Assembly (NCBI GenBank): GCA_030549815.1
Contig: JAUQQQ010000012.1
Coordinates: forward strand, 16,210-47,785
Source of the DNA: a bacterium
GTDB lineage: Bacteria > DRYD01
DNA: 31,576 nt
Direction: 5' to 3'
The notes under the pieces are model-generated. The model saw only the letters and a program-made list of their open reading frames with translations. It was not told the origin of the DNA and did not search any database. The first letter of the stretch is position 1. Each line of letters starts with the position of its first letter. Made by a program: the position numbers and the translations under genes. Of this stretch, positions 24,184 through 31,576 are shown piece by piece.

Positions 24184-25404
24184 CTAAGGATGGTATATCC
24201 TTTTTATTCTTATCTTTGGTTGATTAATATTGTAAATGGGATTGTTTTTTATGAAAGAAGAGAAATTTATTATTTCTTTTCCATCAAAAAGAAAAATATT
24301 CCCTTTTTCTTCGTATATGTTTAATTCTTCTGTTATATCAATAATTAGTTCTCCTGTATCTTCTTCTTTTTCAAAATTTTCTTCATACATGTATTCTTGA
24401 CTTACCATTTTCCAAAGATTTCTATTTTTTATTCTTTCTATTAGTTTTTCTATTTCTTTTATTTTTTCCTTGTTTTTGTTTTCTTTAGGGATGTGGTAGT
24501 GCAAATTAAGGATAAAGTCATCAGTTAAAAGAACAAATTTTTCAGGATCCTCTAAGTATTCTCTAAAATCAATGATTTCACTGTAAAGATTTAGTATTTT
24601 TTGAACCATTAAGTCAGCTGCCCTTGCAGTTTTGTGAAAATACAAGTTTTTATAGAGCATGAATCTGCCAAAAAGTGCCGAAAAAATCTCATCAAAAGCC
24701 TTAACATGATAAACTAATTTGTTTTCAATGATATAAGAATTTGATATTATTCGTTCAATATCTCCTTTTGAGAAACCTTTTATGCCTGAAAAATAAGAAT
24801 CTCTCCAAATAAAATCTAACCTGTCTGCTCCCAATGTGCCCTGCACTATACCAAACCGATAAGAATCTTTGTCTTGAAAAACTTTTATAACTTCGTCTAA
24901 CATCTCTATAATTGCTTCGAGGATATTCTTATTTTGAAATTTTAAGTCTTTTATCTCTTGTTCTAAACCCTCTTCTAATCTTTGGTTTTTTCGTTTTTCA
25001 TTTATTTTTTTCTCGATAAAATATGGTAAGAATTTTTTTATAACAACTATCTTAAATTCATCATGTCCATTTGTATAATTGTATTTTTTATACACTGTTT
25101 CATCGAATTGATGACTAAAAGGACCGTGAGAGATATCATGTAATAATGAAGATAATCTCAAAATTCTATACTCTAAATAATCGATTTTATCTTCATTAAG
25201 AAATTTTTGAGCATACATTGAGGCTATATTCATAGATCCTAATGAATGTGAAAACCTGTTATGTGTGCATCCTGGAAAAACAAAATGAGAACCAACTAAC
25301 TGACTAACAAACCTTAACCTTTGAAATAAAGGTGTATCAATAATTAACCACTCTATGGGAAAGATTTTTATTTCACCATGTATGGGATCCCTAATTATTT
25401 TCAT
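24184..25404 (-). CDS. HD-domain phosphohydrolase (COG1078, dNTPase-like)
   Basis: The 406-residue protein matches the HD superfamily enzymes related to dGTP/dNTP triphosphohydrolases. The start RDPIHGEIKI is typical, followed by LFQRLRFVSQLG-like residues 27-38, THNRFSHSLGSM (metal His53), LLHDISHGPFSHQF (HD pair 89-90) and a distal GADRLDFIWRDSYF with the last metal aspartate. SAMHD1 and bacterial relatives cleave dNTPs to deoxynucleoside and triphosphate; exact substrate is not predictable. The ATG follows GAGG by 7 bases and overlaps plsC by 14 bases. The C-terminal 100 residues are poorly conserved, which is usual. A possible remnant gene follows. Confidence 0.88.
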   Translation of the reverse strand: MKIIRDPIHGEIKIFPIEWLIIDTPLFQRLRFVSQLVGSHFVFPGCTHNRFSHSLGSMNIASMYAQKFLNEDKIDYLEYRILRLSSLLHDISHGPFSHQFDETVYKKYNYTNGHDEFKIVVIKKFLPYFIEKKINEKRKNQRLEEGLEQEIKDLKFQNKNILEAIIEMLDEVIKVFQDKDSYRFGIVQGTLGADRLDFIWRDSYFSGIKGFSKGDIERIISNSYIIENKLVYHVKAFDEIFSALFGRFMLYKNLYFHKTARAADLMVQKILNLYSEIIDFREYLEDPEKFVLLTDDFILNLHYHIPKENKNKEKIKEIEKLIERIKNRNLWKMVSQEYMYEENFEKEEDTGELIIDITEELNIYEEKGNIFLFDGKEIINFSSFIKNNPIYNINQPKIRIKRIYHP

Positions 25405-25972
25405 AAACTTTCCTCATTAATAATTTAACTCTTTCTTTCTCTTGGATTTTTTCTAATTCTTCCCATTTTACCAATTCTTTAAATAATACCTTAATTTTAA
25501 ATTTTTTATACCACTGATATGTTCCATCAATGTATGTAATAAGTATGGGACATTTGGATTTTGATAATATTAAATTAATACCTTCCTCTGCTTGACCAAA
25601 TTTTTGAGGATCTTTTACTCTTGTCCCTTCTGGAAATATCCCGACAACCTTGTTTTCTGATAAATATTTTAAAACTGTCTTAAAAGTGGAAGGCTTTGGA
25701 TTTTCTCTATCAACCGGAATTGCATCAAATAATTTAACAAAAAAGAAGGTAAAAGGATTATAAAAAAGCTCTTTCTTTGCTACAAAATGTATTTTCCTCG
25801 GTGAAGATACCATCAAAACAGCAGGATCAAGGTAACTGTGATGATTTGATATTATAATCAAAGGAGTGTTTTGGGGAATTTTGTCTACCCCTTCTATCTC
25901 TAACCTGAAAATTATCTTAAAAATTAACCTTGTTATTAATATAGTAAGATCTTGGATAAAAGCTTTAATCAT
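25391..25972 (-). CDS. plsC: 1-acyl-sn-glycerol-3-phosphate acyltransferase (PlsC family)
   Basis: PlsC acylates lysophosphatidic acid to phosphatidic acid at the cytoplasmic membrane, the second acylation of phospholipid synthesis. The 193-residue protein carries the HX4D catalytic motif NHHSYLDP (His44, Asp49) and the substrate-binding FPEGTR (113-118), with an N-terminal hydrophobic helix (about 10-22) that likely anchors it. The length is at the short end of the family. The ATG shares one base with the glyS stop (TGATG), and the gene's end overlaps the HD gene by 14 bases. Some family members act on other acyl acceptors, so the precise substrate is inferred. Confidence 0.88.
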   Translation of the reverse strand: MIKAFIQDLTILITRLIFKIIFRLEIEGVDKIPQNTPLIIISNHHSYLDPAVLMVSSPRKIHFVAKKELFYNPFTFFFVKLFDAIPVDRENPKPSTFKTVLKYLSENKVVGIFPEGTRVKDPQKFGQAEEGINLILSKSKCPILITYIDGTYQWYKKFKIKVLFKELVKWEELEKIQEKERVKLLMRKVYENN

Positions 25973-28164
25973 CAGGAAACTACGATTTTACTAAAATCCG
26001 CAAAAAGAGAAGTTATCAAAAATGTTTTGTACAACAATAAAACCCTGTTCTGCCTTAAAGTTTTATCATCTACCATTACAAAAACTTTTTCAAAATACTC
26101 TTCTATTAACATTGAAATTTCTTTAACTATTTGAAATGCTTTCTCAGGATTTTCTTTTATCATAATGAAGAATGTTTCTTGATACTTTTGGACTAAATCG
26201 TTTAATTTTAATTCAATTTCTTCTTTTAAAAGTGAAACATTTATTTTTATTTTTTCGATGCTTTCAGGGAATTCTATGAACTCTGTATTATTGTATTCTT
26301 CGTATATGTACGGAAATAGTTCATCTTCGTTATCATGGTGCTTTAAGAAATCATTAATTATGTTTTTAAGTCTTTTGCTTAGTAATACGATATTTTTCAA
26401 TTCTTCTAATGGTTTTTTATTTATAAAGTTAAGAGTATTGTCAGCCATTGAATAATCTTTCCAGAATATATGTAAAACTGCCCTTATTTTATCATAGCTA
26501 AACCCTTCCTCTTTATAAATTTCTTCTACTCTGTTGAAGAAAAACTCTTTTATTTCCCTAATAACTCTGTTTAGACTTATTTTGGGATTAATTTCTATTC
26601 CGTATTTTTTATCGCTTAGTATTGAATAGGAAAATTTAATGACATCTTCAAGATCGATAGATAATTTGAAATTATGCAGAATATTTATTAAAGTTGATAA
26701 TACTCTTCTTAACCCTATTATATCCTTTGATCCTTTTACTACGTTACCAATGGAAATAAATGATACAGCTGTGTCTATTCTATCTGCGATTGCAAGAATA
26801 ATTCCCTCATACCTTGTTGGATATCTGTTATCTTCTGGTGTTTCAGGAAGATAGTGTTCATATATTGCGGATGCGACAGCTTCGTTTTCCCCTTGCTCTA
26901 AAGCCAAGTATTTACCGATTATCCCTTGCAAATTAGGGTATTCAAAAACAATGTTAGTAGTCCTATCCGCTTTTGCTAATGTTGCCGCTTTTAATGAAAA
27001 TTCTAATATAGTTTCTTCTACGTTTAATTTATGGCACAAGTATTCCGTTATTGCTTTTAACCTGATTGTTTTATCATATAAAGTCCCAAGCTCATCGTAA
27101 TATAATATATCCTTCAATTTTGATACTCTCGATGCTAATAAGATTTTTCTATCTTCTCTAAGTAAATGCAATGCATCTTCTAAACGCGCTTCTACTACTT
27201 TTCGATAGTTGTGCCTATTTACTTCCTCATCATTTATTTCTCCTTCCTTAAAAGCAATGAACTTATTAGATAGTGAATCCCCATTCATTAATGGTATAAA
27301 TTTTTGTTGATTCTTTATTATTGTTATTATCAATTCTGTAGGAAGGTTTAAATATTCTTCGTCAAATTCTGACAATATTGCTGTTGGATATTCATACATA
27401 AATACTAACTTTTCTAACAAGTCATGATCCAAGTTAGCTTTCAAATTGGTCTCTATCTCTATTTTTGAAATACTGTCTTTTATCAGATTTTCTCTTATTT
27501 TGTGATCGATTATAACCATTGCTATTCTCAGTTGTTCTATATAACTATCTACTGATTTTATTTTTATTTTTTTAGGATGAAAAATTCTGTGTCCAAATGT
27601 GTAATTGGATGATTTATATACTTTTTCTTCATACTGCAAATAATCGAATTCTATTGCTTCATTATCTAAGATACACAATATCCATCTTATGGGTCTAATA
27701 AATTGGAAATCTTTTGTGAGCCAATACATTGGTTTTTCAAATTTGAAGCTTTTAATTAAATCCAAAACGATATCTTTTAAAATTTCTCTTATGTCTCTGC
27801 TTTCCTGTTCTATTGAAATAAATACATATTCTTTATCTTGGACTTTTTTTATTTCGATATTATCGATAGATGAGTTATTAGCTTTTAAAAATCCGATTAA
27901 TTCTTTTGTGGGGTTACCTGAGGCATCGAACGCTATTGAGACAGGTGGACCCCTTTTTTCTATTACTTCTGCTTGCTGGTATTCACTCGCACTATTTATT
28001 TTAAACGATATTCTTCTTGGAGTTAAATAAAAATCAATACTTTTGTAACATACCCTTTTTTCCTTCAAAATAGAAGGCAGATTAGAATGCAGTTGATCAA
28101 GGATTTCTTTGCATTTAGATGCTGGTAAATCTTCAACCCCTATTTCCACTACTAAATCTTTCAT
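25972..28164 (-). CDS. glyS: Glycyl-tRNA synthetase beta subunit
   Basis: This is the beta subunit of the bacterial alpha2-beta2 glycyl-tRNA synthetase, which binds tRNA-Gly, while alpha (GlyQ) activates glycine. At 730 residues it is slightly longer than the usual ~690. Family features include the start LVVEIGVEDLPA, the TPRRISF segment, RPIRWILCILD, the TFGHRIFHP region, the HD-like core around LAKADRTTNIVFEYPNLQG, and the C-terminal anticodon-binding region with FFEKVFVMVDD (family consensus FFDxVMVM) and LRQNRVLLL. glyQ, normally directly upstream, is absent; metK occupies that place and overlaps by four bases (ATGA). GlyQ must be encoded elsewhere. Confidence 0.95.
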   Translation of the reverse strand: MKDLVVEIGVEDLPASKCKEILDQLHSNLPSILKEKRVCYKSIDFYLTPRRISFKINSASEYQQAEVIEKRGPPVSIAFDASGNPTKELIGFLKANNSSIDNIEIKKVQDKEYVFISIEQESRDIREILKDIVLDLIKSFKFEKPMYWLTKDFQFIRPIRWILCILDNEAIEFDYLQYEEKVYKSSNYTFGHRIFHPKKIKIKSVDSYIEQLRIAMVIIDHKIRENLIKDSISKIEIETNLKANLDHDLLEKLVFMYEYPTAILSEFDEEYLNLPTELIITIIKNQQKFIPLMNGDSLSNKFIAFKEGEINDEEVNRHNYRKVVEARLEDALHLLREDRKILLASRVSKLKDILYYDELGTLYDKTIRLKAITEYLCHKLNVEETILEFSLKAATLAKADRTTNIVFEYPNLQGIIGKYLALEQGENEAVASAIYEHYLPETPEDNRYPTRYEGIILAIADRIDTAVSFISIGNVVKGSKDIIGLRRVLSTLINILHNFKLSIDLEDVIKFSYSILSDKKYGIEINPKISLNRVIREIKEFFFNRVEEIYKEEGFSYDKIRAVLHIFWKDYSMADNTLNFINKKPLEELKNIVLLSKRLKNIINDFLKHHDNEDELFPYIYEEYNNTEFIEFPESIEKIKINVSLLKEEIELKLNDLVQKYQETFFIMIKENPEKAFQIVKEISMLIEEYFEKVFVMVDDKTLRQNRVLLLYKTFLITSLFADFSKIVVS

Positions 28165-29393
28165 ATCCCATCTTTAACTCCAAGTTTATCTTTTATTATT
28201 TCAACAGCATCGAGTTTTTCCCAAGGTAAATCCAAATCTTTCCTGCCAAAATGCCCGTAAGCAGAAAGAGGAGTATATTCTATATCAAATAACCCTAATT
28301 TTTTTATGATACCAGCAGGTGTTAAATCAAAAGTCTCTTGTATTAATTTTGACAAAATAAAATCATCAATCTTACCTGTTCCAAATGTATTAACATACAC
28401 CGATACTGGATTCTTCTCCCCTATAACGTATGCCAATTGAATTTCTACTTTATTAGCTACTTTTGCTGCAACTATGTTCTTTGCTATGTATCTTGCCATA
28501 TATGCTCCAGATCTATCAACTTTAGTGGGATCTTTTCCTGAGAATGAGCCGCCACCATGAGCAAATCCTCCATATGTATCAACGATAACTTTTCTTCCTG
28601 TTAAACCACTATCTGCTCGTGGACCTCCTATCACAAATCTACCCGTCGGATTTACATGAACCTTTGTCTTTGATAAATCAAAAAAATCAGAATTTAAATC
28701 ATTTTCCTCTATAAATTCCCTTATAGTTGGTAGAACAACATATTCTAATACATCTTTCTTTATTTTTTCATTACTAATCCCATCTTTGTGTTGAGTAGAA
28801 ATTACGATATCTTTGATGAATTTGGGTTGAGAATTTTCGTAGTATATTGTTACTTGAGTTTTCCCATCGGGACCCAAGTAATCTATTATTTTATTTTTCC
28901 TTACAAAAGCTAACCTTTGTGCTAATCGGTGAGAGAGAAGAATGGGAGTTGGCATGTATTGATTATTTTCATTTGTAGCGTAGCCAAACATCATCCCCTG
29001 ATCTCCTGCACCTAAATCCTCTTCTTCTTTTTCCTGATCAGCCGGATTATCCACTCCCATTGCTATATCAGGCGATTGTGGATCTATTGATGTTATTACT
29101 GCAATATACTCAGGATCATATCCCCATTCCAAACTATATCCAATATCTTTAATCGCATCTCTTACAACTTTAGGTATATTTACAAACGATTTAGATGTTA
29201 GCTGTCCTACCAATATGCAACCACCTGTAAAAACGATAGTTTCTATTGCTACTCTGGAATATTCCTTTAGTTTTCTATTTGCTTTCCTGTCTTCTTTCAA
29301 GAATGAATCTAATATTGAATCTGATATTCTGTCTGCCACTTTATCGGGATGACCCTCTGTGACTGACTCTGATGTAAAAAAGTAATTCCTCAT
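28161..29393 (-). CDS. metK: S-adenosylmethionine synthetase
   Basis: MetK makes S-adenosylmethionine from methionine and ATP in the cytoplasm. The 410-residue protein is of normal length and has the ATP motif EGHPDKVADRISD (13-25), the signature GAGDQGMMFGYA and the P-loop GGGSFSGKDPTKVDRSGAY. AAAGGAG precedes the ATG at 8 bases. It lies 29 bases downstream of ahcY, so SAM synthesis and removal of its by-product S-adenosylhomocysteine are co-expressed. No SAM riboswitch is visible in the short spacers upstream. Confidence 0.98.
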   Translation of the reverse strand: MRNYFFTSESVTEGHPDKVADRISDSILDSFLKEDRKANRKLKEYSRVAIETIVFTGGCILVGQLTSKSFVNIPKVVRDAIKDIGYSLEWGYDPEYIAVITSIDPQSPDIAMGVDNPADQEKEEEDLGAGDQGMMFGYATNENNQYMPTPILLSHRLAQRLAFVRKNKIIDYLGPDGKTQVTIYYENSQPKFIKDIVISTQHKDGISNEKIKKDVLEYVVLPTIREFIEENDLNSDFFDLSKTKVHVNPTGRFVIGGPRADSGLTGRKVIVDTYGGFAHGGGSFSGKDPTKVDRSGAYMARYIAKNIVAAKVANKVEIQLAYVIGEKNPVSVYVNTFGTGKIDDFILSKLIQETFDLTPAGIIKKLGLFDIEYTPLSAYGHFGRKDLDLPWEKLDAVEIIKDKLGVKDGI

Positions 29394-29422
29394 TTTAGTT
29401 TCTCCTTTCCATTTTTGTTTTT

Positions 29423-30661
29423 CTATGTTCCCAAATTCCAGCTTTCTAAATATTTTTGTTGTTTTTCTGTCAAGTCATCGATTCTAATTTTCATGGACAT
29501 TAATTTATAGAAAGCGACTTTTTTATCTATTTCTATTGGTACTTCGTATACCCCTGGTTTCAATTTTGATTTATTTTTTGTTAAGAATTCTAATGACAGT
29601 GCTTGGTTAGCGAAGCTCATATCCATTACTGTAGCAGGATGTCCTTCTGCTGCAACTAAATTGGCTAACCTCCCTTCTCCGATTAAATAAAAATGTTTCC
29701 CATCATTCATTACATACTCATCTAAATTTTCCCTTACTTTTCTTTTTGATACTTTATTTTTTTCCAAGTATTCTACATTAATTTCGACATTAAAATGCCC
29801 TGCGTTTACTAATATTGCACCATCTTTCATTAATCTAAAATGTTTATCTGTTATAACTTCAATATTTCCGGTAACCGTGATAAATATATCTCCTTCTTTT
29901 GCAGCTTCTTCCATAGTTTTTACTTCGAATCCATCCATTACTGCTTCCAATGCTTTTATGGGATCTACTTCTGTAATGATGACTTTTGCACCCATTCCTT
30001 TTAGTCTTTGTGCTACTCCTTTTCCACACCATCCATAACCTGCAACAACACATATTTTCCCGGCTAACAATATATTTGTAGCTCTTAATATTCCATCTAC
30101 TGTGCTCTGACCTGTTCCATACCTGTTATCAAACATATGTTTAGTTTTGGCATTATTAACCGCGATAACTGGAAAATATAGTTTTCCGTCTTTATGTAAG
30201 CTGTTTAACCTTATTACTCCTGTTGTAGTTTCTTCACAAGCACCTATAACTTTAGACGCTATTGTTTTATTTTCAGTGCATATTGTAGAGATTAGGTCTC
30301 CACCGTCGTCTATTATTAGATCTGGTTGAAAAGATATAACTTTCCTAATGTTTTCATAATATTCTTTAGTTGATTCTCCTTTTTTTGATTCTACCCATAT
30401 TCTTTCATAGTTTCTAAGGTAATCGACGATTTCGTCTTTGGTTGAAAGTGGATTTGAAGCGGTTAAGAATACCTGTGCTCCAGCATCCCTTAAAAGTAGA
30501 ACTAAATTAGCTGTTTCTGAAGTTATGTGTAAGCAGCAACCTATTTTTAAACCTGCAAACGGTTTGTTTTGAACTAAATTTTCTCTTAATATCTTAAGAA
30601 CTGGCATTTCTCTTGCTGCCCAATCAACTAATAACTTGCCCCTTTCTGCTACTTCTGTCAT
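29423..30661 (-). CDS. ahcY: Adenosylhomocysteinase (SAH hydrolase)
   Basis: AhcY reversibly splits S-adenosylhomocysteine into adenosine and homocysteine, relieving product inhibition of methyltransferases. The 412-residue protein shows the substrate segment CCLHITSETANL, the NAD-binding segment VVAGYGWCGKGVAQRLKGMGAKV, NRYGTGQST and the VNAGHFNVEI segment. I chose the ATG at 30659-30661 because GGAGG precedes it by 5 bases; a TTG start four codons earlier would sit within that site. It lacks the C-terminal KPxxYRY tail and the roughly 40-residue insertion of the eukaryote/proteobacterial form, as in the form known from archaea and thermophiles such as Thermotoga. It is the first gene of the minus-strand run, with TATAAT boxes about 30 bases upstream. 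Confidence 0.97.
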   Translation of the reverse strand: MTEVAERGKLLVDWAAREMPVLKILRENLVQNKPFAGLKIGCCLHITSETANLVLLLRDAGAQVFLTASNPLSTKDEIVDYLRNYERIWVESKKGESTKEYYENIRKVISFQPDLIIDDGGDLISTICTENKTIASKVIGACEETTTGVIRLNSLHKDGKLYFPVIAVNNAKTKHMFDNRYGTGQSTVDGILRATNILLAGKICVVAGYGWCGKGVAQRLKGMGAKVIITEVDPIKALEAVMDGFEVKTMEEAAKEGDIFITVTGNIEVITDKHFRLMKDGAILVNAGHFNVEINVEYLEKNKVSKRKVRENLDEYVMNDGKHFYLIGEGRLANLVAAEGHPATVMDMSFANQALSLEFLTKNKSKLKPGVYEVPIEIDKKVAFYKLMSMKIRIDDLTEKQQKYLESWNLGT

Positions 30662-30689
30662 AACTACCTCCAAAAATTACTTCTCATTA

Positions 30690-30703
30690 ATTATAAGATT
30701 ATA
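30690..30703 (-). promoter_or_regulatory. Probable promoter upstream of ahcY (two TATAAT boxes)
   Basis: On the minus strand TATAAT occurs at 30698-30703 and again at 30690-30695, eight bases apart. Either would start transcription about 10-25 bases before the ahcY Shine-Dalgarno/ATG. No good TTGACA-like -35 lies 16-18 bases further up. This is the largest gap between minus-strand genes at the head of the run, so a promoter is expected here. Confidence 0.5.
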
Positions 30704-30740
30704 CCAACTATTATTTTTCCCTTTTTTAGATTAAAAAACC

Positions 30741-30789
30741 TAATCTCGAAAAAATATAAAATATAAAATATAAAATATAATCTCGAAAA
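30741..30789. repeat. AT-rich tandem repeat flanked by 12-bp direct repeats
   Basis: The 12-mer taatctcgaaaa occurs at 30741-30752 and 30778-30789, 37 bases apart. Between the two lie about four tandem units of the 7-mer ataaaat. Just left, agatta (30728-30733) and taatct (30741-30746) form a perfect 6-bp inverted repeat with a 7-base loop. It sits between the end of the beta-propeller gene and the ahcY promoter. It could be an upstream promoter element or a slippage tract; no T-run follows the inverted repeat in the minus direction, so it is not a normal terminator. Confidence 0.65.
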
Positions 30790-30810
30790 CTGGTAATTCC
30801 CTAACCTAAA

Positions 30811-31576
30811 TTACCTTCTTGCACCAGAACCAGAATGATTTAAATTATCGTCGACATTATTGTGAGTATTGTTATTTGGCGTTATATTAAAATATCCTCC
30901 ACCATTACTTTGACTTACACATAGATCCAATACGTCTGTTTGGACTTGCACTTCCTGTATCTGTGGAATTGGAAGTTCTTGTATAGTTATATTATTGACA
31001 CTTACATTTGCTGTTATATCATTTGGGTTATAAGATATGTTTGTAGCTTGGGTATTTCTTGAGGAGTGATGGAATAAGCAGCTTGTAGGTAATTCTCCGT
31101 TTGGACCTAATCTTACTGCATATCCGTAAGCACCCCGATTTATAAGCCTTGCGGCAAATAATCCCCCGTCTGGCATACCAAACATTGTTCTTAAAACTAT
31201 TTGATCATAACCAGTTGTTCCAACAATAACAGACCATATTACGTTTAAATTCTTATCCAATTTTAAAAACTCTACATCTTGACCTTGATTGTTGATGCTA
31301 TTATCTATTGTATAACCAACTACTAAATGAGTTGTTTGTCCGGTTGAATTAAATATGAATGCAGATGAAGAATAAGTATTTGAAACTGTTCCATATTGTT
31401 TAGATATAACATTATTTGTAGCTAAATCTATTTTACTTACGACTAAATTATTATTTACGTTATCAAATAAGTATAAATTTCCATTTTCATCTATTAGGGG
31501 ATTTTGAAAGATACTAGTATCATACGCTTTAACCAGGCTTAAATCGGATGAATTTAAAACTACTACTCTATTGGTT
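30811..31576 (-). CDS. Secreted or surface beta-propeller-like protein, 5' end outside window
   Basis: The minus-strand frame is open from the window edge to a TAA at 30811-30813; 254 residues are visible, with no convincing internal start. The sequence consists of repeating short beta segments such as VVVLNSSDLSLVKAYDT, DENGNLYLFDN, VVSKIDLATNNVISK, TTHLVVGYTID and EFLKLDKNLNVIWS. These resemble blades of SBBP or PQQ-like beta-propellers (an asset label, a 'log of value from source' pattern). The Asn/Ser/Gly/Thr-rich composition suggests export. The C-terminal 30 residues are Asn/Gly-rich and low complexity and end SGSGARR. Function unknown; ligand-binding or adhesion is possible. It may be the gene before ahcY but is separated from it by the promoter-bearing spacer. 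Confidence 0.65.
   Translation of the reverse strand, partial: TNRVVVLNSSDLSLVKAYDTSIFQNPLIDENGNLYLFDNVNNNLVVSKIDLATNNVISKQYGTVSNTYSSSAFIFNSTGQTTHLVVGYTIDNSINNQGQDVEFLKLDKNLNVIWSVIVGTTGYDQIVLRTMFGMPDGGLFAARLINRGAYGYAVRLGPNGELPTSCLFHHSSRNTQATNISYNPNDITANVSVNNITIQELPIPQIQEVQVQTDVLDLCVSQSNGGGYFNITPNNNTHNNVDDNLNHSGSGARR

Noticed and set aside
29859-30053. Second frame on the same strand inside ahcY
   Set aside because: It is an out-of-frame shadow of the NAD-binding region, Arg/Lys/Ser-rich with no ribosome-binding site.
30741-30789. CRISPR array
   Set aside because: Only two copies of a 12-mer separated by simple A/T repeats; there are no unique spacers.
30674-30810. SAM or SAH riboswitch upstream of ahcY-metK
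   Set aside because: No pseudoknot core or long paired helices can be found; the stretch is mostly A/T repeats.

Overview
The window is strongly AT-rich DNA (by eye about 70% A+T) from a bacterium with a Gram-negative (diderm) envelope. lpxD (lipid A), hldD (LPS inner-core heptose) and two Skp/OmpH-like periplasmic proteins all point to an LPS outer membrane. The adenosylhomocysteinase is the short form lacking the usual C-terminal tail, a form common in thermophiles. Genus cannot be read from the sequence; I infer a low-GC diderm, possibly thermophilic or from a candidate phylum. Most genes are densely packed, with 4-base stop/start overlaps and start codons split between ATG and GTG.

Layout. 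(1) 1-4927, plus strand: a small, partly eroded defence patch. It holds the 3' part of a type IIG (Eco57I-like) restriction-modification enzyme, an intact XRE-ImmA/IrrE regulator-protease, and a frameshifted remnant of a DUF4411 PIN-like toxin. (2) 4928-5661: an intergenic stretch with tRNA-Val(CAC) on the minus strand, a short remnant resembling the 3' end of an IS200/IS605 tnpB gene, and a possible terminator of the minus-strand operon. (3) 5662-30661, minus strand: about 25 kb of co-oriented genes. Read in the direction of transcription they are ahcY, metK, glyS, plsC, an HD phosphohydrolase, a short coding-like remnant, a Skp-like lipoprotein, an oversized Skp-like protein, lpxD, rny, hldD, a hypothetical, a TPR-GAF-GGDEF-GGDEF protein, rpsF, a helical solenoid hypothetical, murG, tRNA-Val(UAC), hemE, a coiled-coil protein with a dead PilT domain, pyrG and truD. 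(4) 30662-31576: a short AT-rich spacer with a likely promoter and a tandem repeat, then the 3' end of a secreted beta-propeller-like protein that runs off the window.

How the genes work together. ahcY and metK form most of the S-adenosylmethionine cycle. lpxD, hldD, plsC, murG and the two Skp-like proteins build lipid A, LPS core, phospholipid and peptidoglycan and chaperone outer-membrane proteins. glyS, rpsF, truD, rny and the two tRNAs serve translation and RNA turnover. pyrG and the HD enzyme act in nucleotide metabolism.

The most unusual item is the 907-residue protein at 8326-11049. Its C-terminal 340 residues align by eye along the whole length of PilT/PilU retraction ATPases, but the Walker A, Walker B and His-box residues are gone. 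This domain sits behind about 565 residues of repetitive coiled coil. Other points of note are the tRNA that ends 9 bases before the hemE start codon, the giant Skp paralogue next to a lipoprotein paralogue, the degenerate second GGDEF domain, and the eroded DUF4411 partner of the ImmA protein.
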